Under the pieces are notes generated by a model that was given only the letters and a program-made list of their open reading frames with translations, ran no database searches and was not told where the DNA came from. Shown here piece by piece: positions 1 to 5,222 of a stretch of DNA of 5,223 nt. A program made the translations under genes and the position numbers. This DNA comes from Nitrospirae bacterium RIFCSPLOW2_12_42_9 (GTDB lineage Bacteria; Nitrospirota; 9FT-COMBO-42-15; HDB-SIOI813), in the NCBI GenBank assembly GCA_001805205.1, contig MHER01000141.1, forward strand, positions 1-5,223. The letters are read 5' to 3'. Positions within the stretch are counted from its first letter, which is position 1. Every line of letters starts with the position of its first letter.

Positions 1-18
1 CCTACAGGGCTGTCCTAC
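1..18. repeat. Half copy of the palindromic repeat, cut by the window edge
   Basis: Bases 1-18 (CCTACAGGGCTGTCCTAC) align with the outer half of the repeat at 4336-4354, with one missing base and two differences. The segment contains the right arm AGGGCTGTCC. If this is the same family, the bases just outside the window should supply the pairing arm. Like the other copy, it lies just after a gene end. The remaining spacer (19-41) shows no feature. Confidence 0.5.
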
Positions 19-41
19 AAGGCTCATCGCAAGACAACTCT

Positions 42-1067
42 TCATGGCTTAACCGCTGTCAGTACTGTAAACGGACTTGGCTGAGATAATGTTTTAAACT
101 CTACACCCCTGAAACCTGCCTCTTCAAGCCAGCCTGTTATCTCTTTGTCAGAATAGGCAGCGCCAGCCGGTGTATGGATAAGCTGATTTACCCCTATAAG
201 CGCGGAAAGCGCTGGTCCTGTCTTATCTGAATTAAGCATCTGTTCCTGCAGGATCAGGATACCGCCTTTAACCATGGAATCAAACGCCTTCTTAAACGTC
301 CGTTTGTTTATCTCAGGAGATTCCTGATTCATCATGGATGAAAGGAGAACCGCATCATGACCTGAGCCAAAACCATCTTTCAGATAGTCACCCTCCATGG
401 TTGATACCTGATCTTCTGCATAAAACATCTTTATAATCTCTCTCGTAATCTTCAAGGTCTGCGGGAGGTCAAAAACTATACCCTTAAGTCCGGGAGTCTT
501 CTTGCAAAGGAAAATAGTAAATGTCCCTGGCCCCCCGGCTATATCGAGGATCTGTCCCCTCCCTTTCAGGTCTACTGTATCTGCGAGCAGATATGCCTGC
601 CCAACCCCCCTGTAGTGCATCCCCATTATATAGTTTCTCGTTGCTTCATCACTGATATCATGAGGTTTATGTACAGAAGGTTTCCCTGTTAATACAGACT
701 CAGGGAGCCCGGCCCAAGGCATATACCAGTCATCAAACATTGATACAATGCCACCCTGGTACCTTTCACGTCCCCTGACAAGATATGCGCTTGAAAGTTC
801 ATTATTACTGTACTTTCCATCTTTACAGTTCAGCAGACCGAGGGAAGTGCATGCTATGAGCAGAATCCCGGTCCCGCGTCTGTCAGAATTACAATCACGG
901 GCTATCTCCTCTGCAGTAACCTCACGACCATCGAGTTTGCTGAATATGTCAAGACGGTTTGCTGCGTGTAACACCCTCGAGCTCCAGTATGCTGAGGCGA
1001 TCTTCATTATAGCCATGAAGTCTGGGCCGCTGCCCCAGGAGCCTGGGTCCTTCTTTTCGTCTCCCAT
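42..1067 (-). CDS. SAM-dependent methyltransferase, acetylserotonin O-methyltransferase-like
   Basis: A 341-residue protein of the O-methyltransferase (Methyltransf_2) type. Residues about 24-98 form the N-terminal winged-helix dimerisation domain, seen in the pattern RVLHAANRLDIFSKL...TAEEIA...LGLLN. The Rossmann-type SAM domain follows: motif I LDIAGGPGTFT (174-184), the ribose-binding acid Asp200 in VFDLP, GDYLKDGF (226-233), and KGGILILQEQM (267-277). Length and order are normal for the family. Where plant and vertebrate members have the catalytic His of the HDW motif, this protein appears to have Asn247 in SMMNQESPE, so the methylation chemistry or acceptor may differ. Substrate cannot be deduced; bacterial relatives act on quinone-like, pigment or secondary-metabolite acceptors. 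AGGAGG lies 4 bases before the ATG. It is the last gene of the visible operon and is followed after 23 bp by a likely repeat fragment. Confidence 0.9.
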   Translation of the reverse strand: MGDEKKDPGSWGSGPDFMAIMKIASAYWSSRVLHAANRLDIFSKLDGREVTAEEIARDCNSDRRGTGILLIACTSLGLLNCKDGKYSNNELSSAYLVRGRERYQGGIVSMFDDWYMPWAGLPESVLTGKPSVHKPHDISDEATRNYIMGMHYRGVGQAYLLADTVDLKGRGQILDIAGGPGTFTIFLCKKTPGLKGIVFDLPQTLKITREIIKMFYAEDQVSTMEGDYLKDGFGSGHDAVLLSSMMNQESPEINKRTFKKAFDSMVKGGILILQEQMLNSDKTGPALSALIGVNQLIHTPAGAAYSDKEITGWLEEAGFRGVEFKTLSQPSPFTVLTAVKP

Positions 1068-1105
1068 TACCCCTCCTCTTATCTGCCGATTATCTGGCGA
1101 AAAAA

Positions 1106-1444
1106 TTAGTGTTTATGACCATGTGCATGCTCGTGTCCATGTTCACCGTGCTCATGCTCTTGTCCATTACCTTCAAACATATTCCTCTGGGTAACATCAA
1201 TAGAGTTGATCAGCTCGATCAGTACTGCTGCCTGCTCTTTCTGTGCCTCAAGCAGATGCTCCAGGGTATGCACTACCTCTCCTGCTGCAGGAAAATCTGC
1301 ACCTGAAATAACTGCCTTCTGGTATTCAAACTTGTTTATCAGACCCATGACCTCAGAAAGATCATTTCTAAGATCAGCAAGTGTCTTTTCTGCCTCTGAT
1401 AAAACTCCATGAGAATGACTCTGTCCTTCGCCTGTACTACACAT
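1106..1444 (-). CDS. Small protein with His-rich C-terminal tail, probable metal binder
   Basis: A 112-residue protein that I cannot place in a named family. It has three parts. Residues 1-13 hold Cys2, His10 and His12. Residues about 15-90 look mostly helical, with heptad-like hydrophobics and His59 and His63. Residues 95-112 are a tail with eight histidines (96, 98, 102, 104, 106, 108, 110, 112) alternating with Glu and Gly. Such tails bind Ni, Zn, Co or Cu in metallochaperones and metal transporters, so metal storage or delivery is the natural guess, but no enzyme or transporter domain is attached. There is no signal peptide or membrane segment, which suggests the cytoplasm. GGAG sits 8 bases before the ATG. 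The gene lies 39 bp after the phosphatase and 38 bp before the methyltransferase in the same direction, which suggests co-transcription. Confidence 0.85.
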   Translation of the reverse strand: MCSTGEGQSHSHGVLSEAEKTLADLRNDLSEVMGLINKFEYQKAVISGADFPAAGEVVHTLEHLLEAQKEQAAVLIELINSIDVTQRNMFEGNGQEHEHGEHGHEHAHGHKH

Positions 1445-1483
1445 GTTGAATTCTCCTTTCTTTTTGTTAAATTGTTGTCTTGA

Positions 1484-2113
1484 TCATGGTCTATTCCCCC
1501 CGGGCAATGTCCCGAGGTAGATAAGATTGGCTGCTGTAATCCCGTAATCAATCCTTGTTGCTGAAGCCGGTTGTATCTGCAGATGCCTGTAATTAGTCAA
1601 CGGTATTTTCAGGGCCTCTGCCACAGCAACCCTTATCGGTCCCATATGCGTAACTATTGCTATCTTCTTCCCTTTGTACTCTTGTATGACAAACTGAACT
1701 ATATCATTAACCCTTTTCTGCAGATCTATTATCGATTCACCTCCATCTGGAGTATAACTAATCGGGTCTCTCTTCCACTTACCGAGCCCTTCAGGATATA
1801 ACGTCTCAATCTCAGCAAATGTCAACCCTTCCCATATGCCGAAGCTGCGCTCCCTCAGTTCATCTGTTAATTTATACTCTAATTCAAGTGTCTTTGCAAT
1901 AGGGGTTGCAGTCTCTACTGTCCTTCTCGAAGGGCTAACCAGGATTGCAGCAATATTTTCACCTTTTATCCATTCTCCAAGTCTCTCTGCCAGCTTCCGG
2001 CCTTCGTCATTAAGGGTTGGGCCATTATCACCTTTGTACACCATGTCTTCAGGAAAATCTGTAGTACCGTGCCGGATAAATATAACAGTCGTTGCCGGTT
2101 CCTTAACCCGCAT
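1484..2113 (-). CDS. Histidine phosphatase family protein (phosphoglycerate mutase-like / CobC-like)
   Basis: A 209-residue cytoplasmic phosphomonoesterase of the histidine phosphatase superfamily. The catalytic set is complete: IRHG (13-16) with the phospho-accepting His15 and Arg14, SPSRRTVETA (60-69) with Arg63, LRERSFGIWEGL (86-97) with the acid Glu88, and VTHMGPIR (154-161) with His156. The TPDGGESIIDLQKRV region (121-135) resembles alpha-ribazole phosphatases and related small-molecule phosphatases. No cobalamin genes are nearby, so the substrate stays open. Met157 after the second histidine, where Gly or Asn is more usual, is a small oddity. The ATG lies inside the end of the FmdE-family gene (11-bp overlap). 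The nearest Shine-Dalgarno-like run (GGAGGG) is about 13 bases away, so translation probably depends on coupling to the upstream gene. No other start codon is available before the RHG motif. Confidence 0.92.
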   Translation of the reverse strand: MRVKEPATTVIFIRHGTTDFPEDMVYKGDNGPTLNDEGRKLAERLGEWIKGENIAAILVSPSRRTVETATPIAKTLELEYKLTDELRERSFGIWEGLTFAEIETLYPEGLGKWKRDPISYTPDGGESIIDLQKRVNDIVQFVIQEYKGKKIAIVTHMGPIRVAVAEALKIPLTNYRHLQIQPASATRIDYGITAANLIYLGTLPGGNRP

Positions 2114-2717
2114 GATAGTAGCTCTTACCCTCCCCGCATGATTTACACATTATCTTCTCCCCGATAACTACCTCTTTATTACCATTGACTGTCTCGCCGC
2201 ACTTCTCACATATTACCTTATATTTTTCCTTATCAAATTTAGGGATATCCACCTTCACCTTATGTATAACAAAAAGTTCTTTATCAGGCATCACCTTATA
2301 TGCAGCAACCTCTCTCGCATTCCTGCCATCCTTGTCATTACTGTATTCTCCATTGACATAATTATCCACAAGCTCTCTCGTAGAATCAGGACATATTATC
2401 CTCATTGCCTTGCCTGTCTTCAGATTTACAAATGTTGCTGCAACCTTTCCCCAGTCTAAAAACTTAAGATTCTTCCTGCTGATCCTGCAGCCTGTTACAA
2501 TTGAGATAGCATCAACAGGACACCGGTCTGTCTCCACATATACAAGCATATCCTTCTTCTGCGACCCCTTCGGGTCTGTTATATCTATCTCCCGCATGCC
2601 CACAAGCGCCATCCTCGTACCTATTACCGTGCCCGGACAGAGATGTCCATGAAAGGCAACGGTCTTTTCAAGCATAAACTCCAATGATGCATCTGTTTTT
2701 CTTGTCTGAACCTGCAT
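2103..2717 (-). CDS. FmdE-family protein with C-terminal zinc ribbon
   Basis: A 204-residue soluble protein of the FmdE family, named after subunit E of formylmethanofuran dehydrogenase, a Mo/W enzyme of methanogens. The family also occurs widely in bacteria, where its role is unsettled. The N-terminal domain has the signature FHGHLCPG (22-29; His23, His25, Cys27), then VETDRCPVDAISIVTGCR (61-78; Cys66, Cys77). These residues form the metal-binding site in the family. The C-terminus is a zinc ribbon with CEKC (170-173) and CKSC (191-194). Ribosome binding is by GGGAGG, rather far (12 bases) from the ATG, but no closer in-frame start exists. A 36-bp gap separates it from the secreted protein gene, and its end overlaps the phosphatase gene by 11 bp. 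The moaD-moaE fusion two genes upstream is compatible with a link to molybdoenzymes. No formylmethanofuran dehydrogenase subunits are present here, so I do not assign that function. Confidence 0.9.
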   Translation of the reverse strand: MQVQTRKTDASLEFMLEKTVAFHGHLCPGTVIGTRMALVGMREIDITDPKGSQKKDMLVYVETDRCPVDAISIVTGCRISRKNLKFLDWGKVAATFVNLKTGKAMRIICPDSTRELVDNYVNGEYSNDKDGRNAREVAAYKVMPDKELFVIHKVKVDIPKFDKEKYKVICEKCGETVNGNKEVVIGEKIMCKSCGEGKSYYHAG

Positions 2718-2753
2718 ATTAGTTGTCTTCCTCCCTTTTGAGAAATTATTTTC

Positions 2754-3566
2754 TCACCAATCTGCCCGCCAGTATGATTCATCATCTGTGGTACACCCTG
2801 TTTCGCAGGCTGAGCCTGTTGTATAATTGGTACCTGTGCTTGTAAATGTCCCGGTAATAGTGTACCTGTTAAACACTCCAGGATTGCTCGGGTCCATCTC
2901 TGTGATCTCCTTAGAATAAATACCACACGCCTCAACAGCGCCATCACAATCAGGACTTAATGTGATCTCACCGGTAGCGCTTACCTGAGCTGAATCCACC
3001 GTAGTATAAGGTACATAGAACTTGAGATAATATGGCTCCAGCGGGTCTGTCTTTTTATCGATTATCACCTCAAAGCCAAACTCATTGTGCTGCTCCCTGA
3101 GGTTTCCTGAAGGAGTGGATGATACTCCGAAGGTGTATGTGGTATCCGGCGCTGAAGGGGCGTTAAAGAATTTTACGACAAAATGTGGTTCAACTATCGT
3201 CATGTAAGCGGTCTGCCCAAGGGTTGCAGCGCTCCCGCCCGGGATAACACCAACCCCTTTCTGGTTATTGGCATCAGGATTCAAAAACCAGGGTGACGAC
3301 GTATCTTCAGATGAACATTCTCCAGGGTCCATCATATTGTTCCCATTAGAATCAAGACAGGTAATAGTGGATGGATCAAAGCCGGGGGTACATGGGAGTA
3401 AAGTAACAGGGTCAATGCCTTCCGCGCAATATGTACCGGTTTCCTGGTTAACCTGATCTTCCGCCATTACAAGACGATTAGGTAATATTAATATCAATGC
3501 AATAATAACAAGGAAAATAGGGAGGCTGAAGCCTCCTTTTATATTATTATATATATTCCTGAACAT
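2754..3566 (-). CDS. Secreted protein of unknown function with an EF-hand-like calcium loop
   Basis: I do not recognise this 270-residue family. The start at 3566 overlaps the preceding stop as TAATG and follows GGAGGAG. The N-terminus looks like a Sec signal peptide: a short basic region (Arg3, Lys10), a hydrophobic core at about 13-29, and a likely cut after Val-Met-Ala (33-35). The mature part is acidic and rich in Thr, Ser, Gly and Pro. It has eight cysteines (47, 59, 70, 84, 207, 214, 254, 258), an even number that would suit disulfides outside the cytoplasm. Residues 72-83 (DSNGNNMMDPGE) fit the EF-hand/dockerin-like loop with Asp72, Asn74, Asn76, Asp80 and Glu83 as ligands. From about 120 onward, alternating hydrophobic stretches and many Thr/Val suggest a beta-sandwich domain. 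No membrane anchor, lipobox or catalytic motif is visible. It is unusual to find an exported protein between two cytoplasmic cofactor-type genes. Confidence 0.85.
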   Translation of the reverse strand: MFRNIYNNIKGGFSLPIFLVIIALILILPNRLVMAEDQVNQETGTYCAEGIDPVTLLPCTPGFDPSTITCLDSNGNNMMDPGECSSEDTSSPWFLNPDANNQKGVGVIPGGSAATLGQTAYMTIVEPHFVVKFFNAPSAPDTTYTFGVSSTPSGNLREQHNEFGFEVIIDKKTDPLEPYYLKFYVPYTTVDSAQVSATGEITLSPDCDGAVEACGIYSKEITEMDPSNPGVFNRYTITGTFTSTGTNYTTGSACETGCTTDDESYWRADW

Positions 3567-4246
3567 TATGGATGCTCCTCCACCCATATCTCACCATCAG
3601 GCGTGGTCTCTTTTTTCCATATTGGCGTTATCCGTTTTAACTCATCAATACACCATTTGCATGCCTTGAATGCATCTGCCCGGTGTGCAGCCCCTACTAC
3701 TATGAGGACTATGTTTTCGCCTATCCCTATCTCACTTATCCTGTGGACTATATTTACCTCTTTAATGTCAAAATCTTTAAGCGACTGTTCTCTTATCTCA
3801 TTAAGCCTTTTTTCTGCCATCCCCGGGTAATGCTCAAAATCGAGTTTCTTGATAGACCTCCCCCTTGAAGTCCCCCTGCCAATCCCAAGGAACACAACAA
3901 TTCCTCCAATATCTCCTGAACTCGCCTTAACCCTCGCAATCTCCTCATCTACTGAGAAATCCCCTGTCTGAACCCTTACCATTGATGACCCCTCTGCACC
4001 ACCTGCAAAGGGTGGAAGTATGCCGATCTCATCACCATCTTTAATCTGCATCTCATCATTTCCGATCTCATGATTCACTGAAATAAGCACCCGCTTACTG
4101 CGGAGCATCTCTCCAACCTTCGGAAAATCCTTATCTATCATACCAACAAGTTCCTTTAGTTTGATCCCGCTGCCGATCTCAAACTGGGCATCCTCCTTGC
4201 CTGCCAGATTTTTCAGTATTGCGAAAAATTTAACCTTTACCATCAT
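3566..4246 (-). CDS. moaDE: MoaD-MoaE fusion, molybdopterin synthase (small and large subunits in one chain)
   Basis: Cytoplasmic enzyme of molybdenum-cofactor synthesis that converts cyclic pyranopterin monophosphate to molybdopterin by inserting two sulfurs. Residues 1-83 form a ubiquitin-like MoaD domain ending in LPPFAGG, the Gly-Gly (82-83) that in free MoaD is the C-terminus carrying the thiocarboxylate. Residues 89-226 form a MoaE domain: HYPGMAEKRL (139-148), VHRISEIGIG (167-176), AAHRADAFKAC (186-196), and ITPIWKKETTPDGEIWVE at the end. Lys204 and Lys211 match the two spaced catalytic lysines of E. coli MoaE. Both halves have the usual stand-alone length. Only a five-residue linker (AEGSS) joins them, so Gly-Gly is internal and the chain may need cleavage after it or a separately made MoaE. 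Fused forms are known in other bacteria (MoaX of mycobacteria). The gene is coupled by TAATG to the next one. Numbering uses the first of two ATG codons; the second is better spaced from the ribosome binding site. Confidence 0.93.
   Translation of the reverse strand: MMVKVKFFAILKNLAGKEDAQFEIGSGIKLKELVGMIDKDFPKVGEMLRSKRVLISVNHEIGNDEMQIKDGDEIGILPPFAGGAEGSSMVRVQTGDFSVDEEIARVKASSGDIGGIVVFLGIGRGTSRGRSIKKLDFEHYPGMAEKRLNEIREQSLKDFDIKEVNIVHRISEIGIGENIVLIVVGAAHRADAFKACKWCIDELKRITPIWKKETTPDGEIWVEEHP
3575..3581 (-). promoter_or_regulatory. Ribosome binding site deciding the start of the secreted protein gene
   Basis: GGAGGAG is 8 bases upstream of the ATG at 3566-3564. The longer alternative start at 3587 would place this site inside the coding region and add seven residues before the signal peptide, so the shorter start is preferred. 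The site lies in the last codons of the moaD-moaE fusion. Confidence 0.75.
3980..3994 (-). promoter_or_regulatory. Possible internal translation start for stand-alone MoaE
   Basis: GAGGGG (3994-3989) lies 6 bases upstream of an in-frame ATG (3982-3980, Met89 of the fusion), exactly where a free MoaE would begin. Initiation here would give a MoaE of 138 residues, close to normal length. The site could be functional or a remnant of a formerly separate moaE gene. Initiation is inferred only from spacing and sequence. Confidence 0.4.
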
Positions 4247-4248
4247 TC

Positions 4249-4254
4249 TCCTCC
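4249..4254 (-). promoter_or_regulatory. Ribosome binding site of the moaD-moaE fusion, with two tandem ATG codons
   Basis: GGAGGA on the minus strand precedes ATGATG. The core GGAGG is 3 bases from the first ATG (4246) and 6 bases from the second (4243). Spacing favours the second ATG, which would remove one methionine from the product. Confidence 0.65.
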
Positions 4255-4257
4255 GTT

Positions 4258-4273
4258 ATTTTCATCTGAAAAT
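4258..4273. promoter_or_regulatory. Short AT-rich palindrome upstream of the moaD-moaE fusion
   Basis: ATTTTCA, two bases, then TGAAAAT form a perfect 7-bp inverted repeat. It sits 3 bp upstream of the Shine-Dalgarno region of the fusion gene and next to a run of seven G on the coding strand (4274-4280). Position and symmetry would suit an operator or a small leader hairpin. I cannot name a regulator and see no convincing -35/-10 pair beside it. It could also be chance in AT-rich spacer DNA. Confidence 0.3.
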
Positions 4274-4292
4274 CCCCCCCAAACACCACGCT

Positions 4293-4354
4293 GTAGGGAC
4301 AAACCTTTAGGTTTGTCCCTTTCCTGTTGGACAGACCTAAAGGTCTGTCCCTAC
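4293..4354. repeat. Double palindromic (REP/BIME-like) intergenic repeat
   Basis: Two 26-bp units (4293-4318 and 4329-4354) are inverted copies of each other with two mismatches, separated by 10 bp. Each unit is also a palindrome: AGGGACAAACCT pairs with AGGTTTGTCCCT across 2 bases (4295-4320), and GGACAGACCT pairs with AGGTCTGTCC across 2 bases (4329-4350). The two differences between units are at paired positions (A-T in one, G-C in the other), so both stems stay intact. The element begins just after the permease stop codon, a position typical of REP-type repeats. It could act as an RNA 3' end stabiliser or attenuator for the permease message. It lacks a following T-run, so I do not call it an intrinsic terminator. 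Confidence 0.85.
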
Positions 4355-4356
4355 GT

Positions 4357-5121
4357 CTACGCCTGGTTGATAAACATTTCTGTGGCCCATGAGATAGCAG
4401 CTATTGCAAATAAGATTAGAAATACCACCTCCATCAAAACCGCCCCTGACATAACAGCGCCTGTATAGAATGTCCTTATTGCCTCAACTGCATAATCGAT
4501 GGGATTTATCATAGTGATTATCTTTATCCACTCAGGCATAAAGTTCTTCGGCACCATCGCAGAAGAGAAAAACATTAGGGGAAGGGTCATCATGTTTCCC
4601 ATCACAACAAGAGGCTCTTCCCTTTTAATCCAGATTGCAAGCCCGTTTGATATGCCGGAGAATCCGACTGCAAGAAGAAACACAATAAAAAGACTCAACA
4701 ATGCACCGCCAAATCCTGATAATCTTACTCCAAAGATAAGGGCAACTATCAAAATTATTATGCACTGTATAATAACTGTGAACGCAGAGTGAATCACACG
4801 ACTCATAACAATGGAGACACGTGATACAGGCGTAACAAGCATCTTATCAACAGTGCCAAAATTAATCTCCCTCAAAAGACTTACACCAGACCATGATGTC
4901 CCGAAAAGGACAGTCATTATTACAGCGCCCGGCAGGAAAAAATCCATGTAGCGTCCGGAAGGGAATCCGGGTATGGATGCCATATTCTTGAATAATTGCC
5001 CGAAGATAAGGAGCCAGATGAGCGGTTGTATAATTGTAAAGAGGGCCCACATCGGCATCCTTAATGTTATTCTCACATATTTATTGAAAAGAAACCATGT
5101 ATCACTGAGAAGATAGATCAA
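4357..5121 (-). CDS. ABC-2 type transporter permease
   Basis: A 254-residue integral inner-membrane protein, the usual length for ABC-2 permeases of the DrrB/NodJ type. These work with a separate ATPase to export drugs, lipids, polysaccharides or other substrates. Six hydrophobic segments are visible, at about residues 24-43, 60-80, 104-131, 137-163, 171-190 and 223-245. Family hallmarks are the cytoplasmic coupling loop REINFGTVDKMLVTPVSR (84-101), the PLMFFSSAMVP stretch (181-191), and INPIDYAVEAIR (205-216) before the last membrane segment. Translation starts at TTG behind AGGAGGAGG and overlaps the end of the preceding gene. The partner ATPase is not in the window; it should be upstream, perhaps one gene away. 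Substrate cannot be deduced. The gene ends 2 bp before a double palindromic repeat. Confidence 0.93.
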   Translation of the reverse strand: MIYLLSDTWFLFNKYVRITLRMPMWALFTIIQPLIWLLIFGQLFKNMASIPGFPSGRYMDFFLPGAVIMTVLFGTSWSGVSLLREINFGTVDKMLVTPVSRVSIVMSRVIHSAFTVIIQCIIILIVALIFGVRLSGFGGALLSLFIVFLLAVGFSGISNGLAIWIKREEPLVVMGNMMTLPLMFFSSAMVPKNFMPEWIKIITMINPIDYAVEAIRTFYTGAVMSGAVLMEVVFLILFAIAAISWATEMFINQA

Positions 5122-5222
5122 CCCTTACCTCCTCCTTTGCCCCATTTCTCCCAATCTGAGGCATTACTCCATTTCTTCCATTCCTCTTCCTTATTATTAT
5201 CTCCATTCTTTCCTTCGTCCTT
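5118..5222 (-). CDS. 3' end of an unrecognised gene with a Trp-rich charged tail (partial)
   Basis: One minus-strand frame is open from the right edge of the window to a TGA at 5120-5118, giving 34 residues of a protein whose start lies outside. The tail is very hydrophilic and rich in Lys, Glu, Asn, Gly and Trp. It contains a W-x2-W pair twice (WKKW, then WEKW) nine residues apart, encoded by two 12-base units that differ at one base, so it resembles the end of a short repeat array. It finishes in a Gly/Lys stretch (GKGGGKG). The stop codon overlaps the TTG start of the permease gene as TTGA, the arrangement typical of translationally coupled operon genes. An ABC ATPase would be the expected neighbour of an ABC-2 permease, but this tail shows no ATPase motif, so the identity is open. 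A second frame is also open here; I prefer this one because of the stop/start overlap and the amino-acid periodicity. Confidence 0.5.
   Translation of the reverse strand, partial: KDEGKNGDNNKEEEWKKWSNASDWEKWGKGGGKG
5128..5136 (-). promoter_or_regulatory. Ribosome binding site supporting a TTG start for the permease
   Basis: AGGAGGAGG lies on the minus strand 6 bases upstream of the TTG at 5121-5119. No ATG or GTG lies closer in this frame, and a stop codon further upstream closes it. The strong site at good spacing is the main argument for the TTG start. It lies within the coding region of the preceding gene. Confidence 0.7.

Noticed and set aside
748..1194. 148-residue plus-strand open frame
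   Set aside because: It is antisense to the methyltransferase and His-rich genes, has no family motif or convincing start site, and reads as composition-driven shadow of well-supported genes.
1339..1551. 70-residue minus-strand frame bridging the phosphatase and His-rich genes
   Set aside because: It is an out-of-frame shadow of both genes; each of those is better supported by motifs and ribosome binding sites.
2739..2756. Hairpin TGAGAAA / TTTCTCA over the stop codon of the secreted protein gene as a terminator
   Set aside because: The stem is only 7 bp and AT-rich, and on the transcribed strand it is followed by AAAA rather than a T-run. It more likely reflects local AT content.
2624..2947. 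107-residue minus-strand frame across the secreted-protein and FmdE-family gene junction
   Set aside because: It overlaps two well-supported genes in another frame, has an Arg/Gln-rich composition and no recognisable motif.
3567..3587. Longer start of the secreted protein gene at 3587
   Set aside because: It would put the GGAGGAG ribosome binding site inside the coding region and has none of its own; the ATG at 3566 has proper spacing and gives a normal signal peptide.
4293..4354. Double palindrome as an intrinsic terminator for the permease gene
   Set aside because: The hairpins are strong, but no T-run follows either on the minus strand. The internal symmetry and related fragment at the window edge fit an interspersed repeat better.
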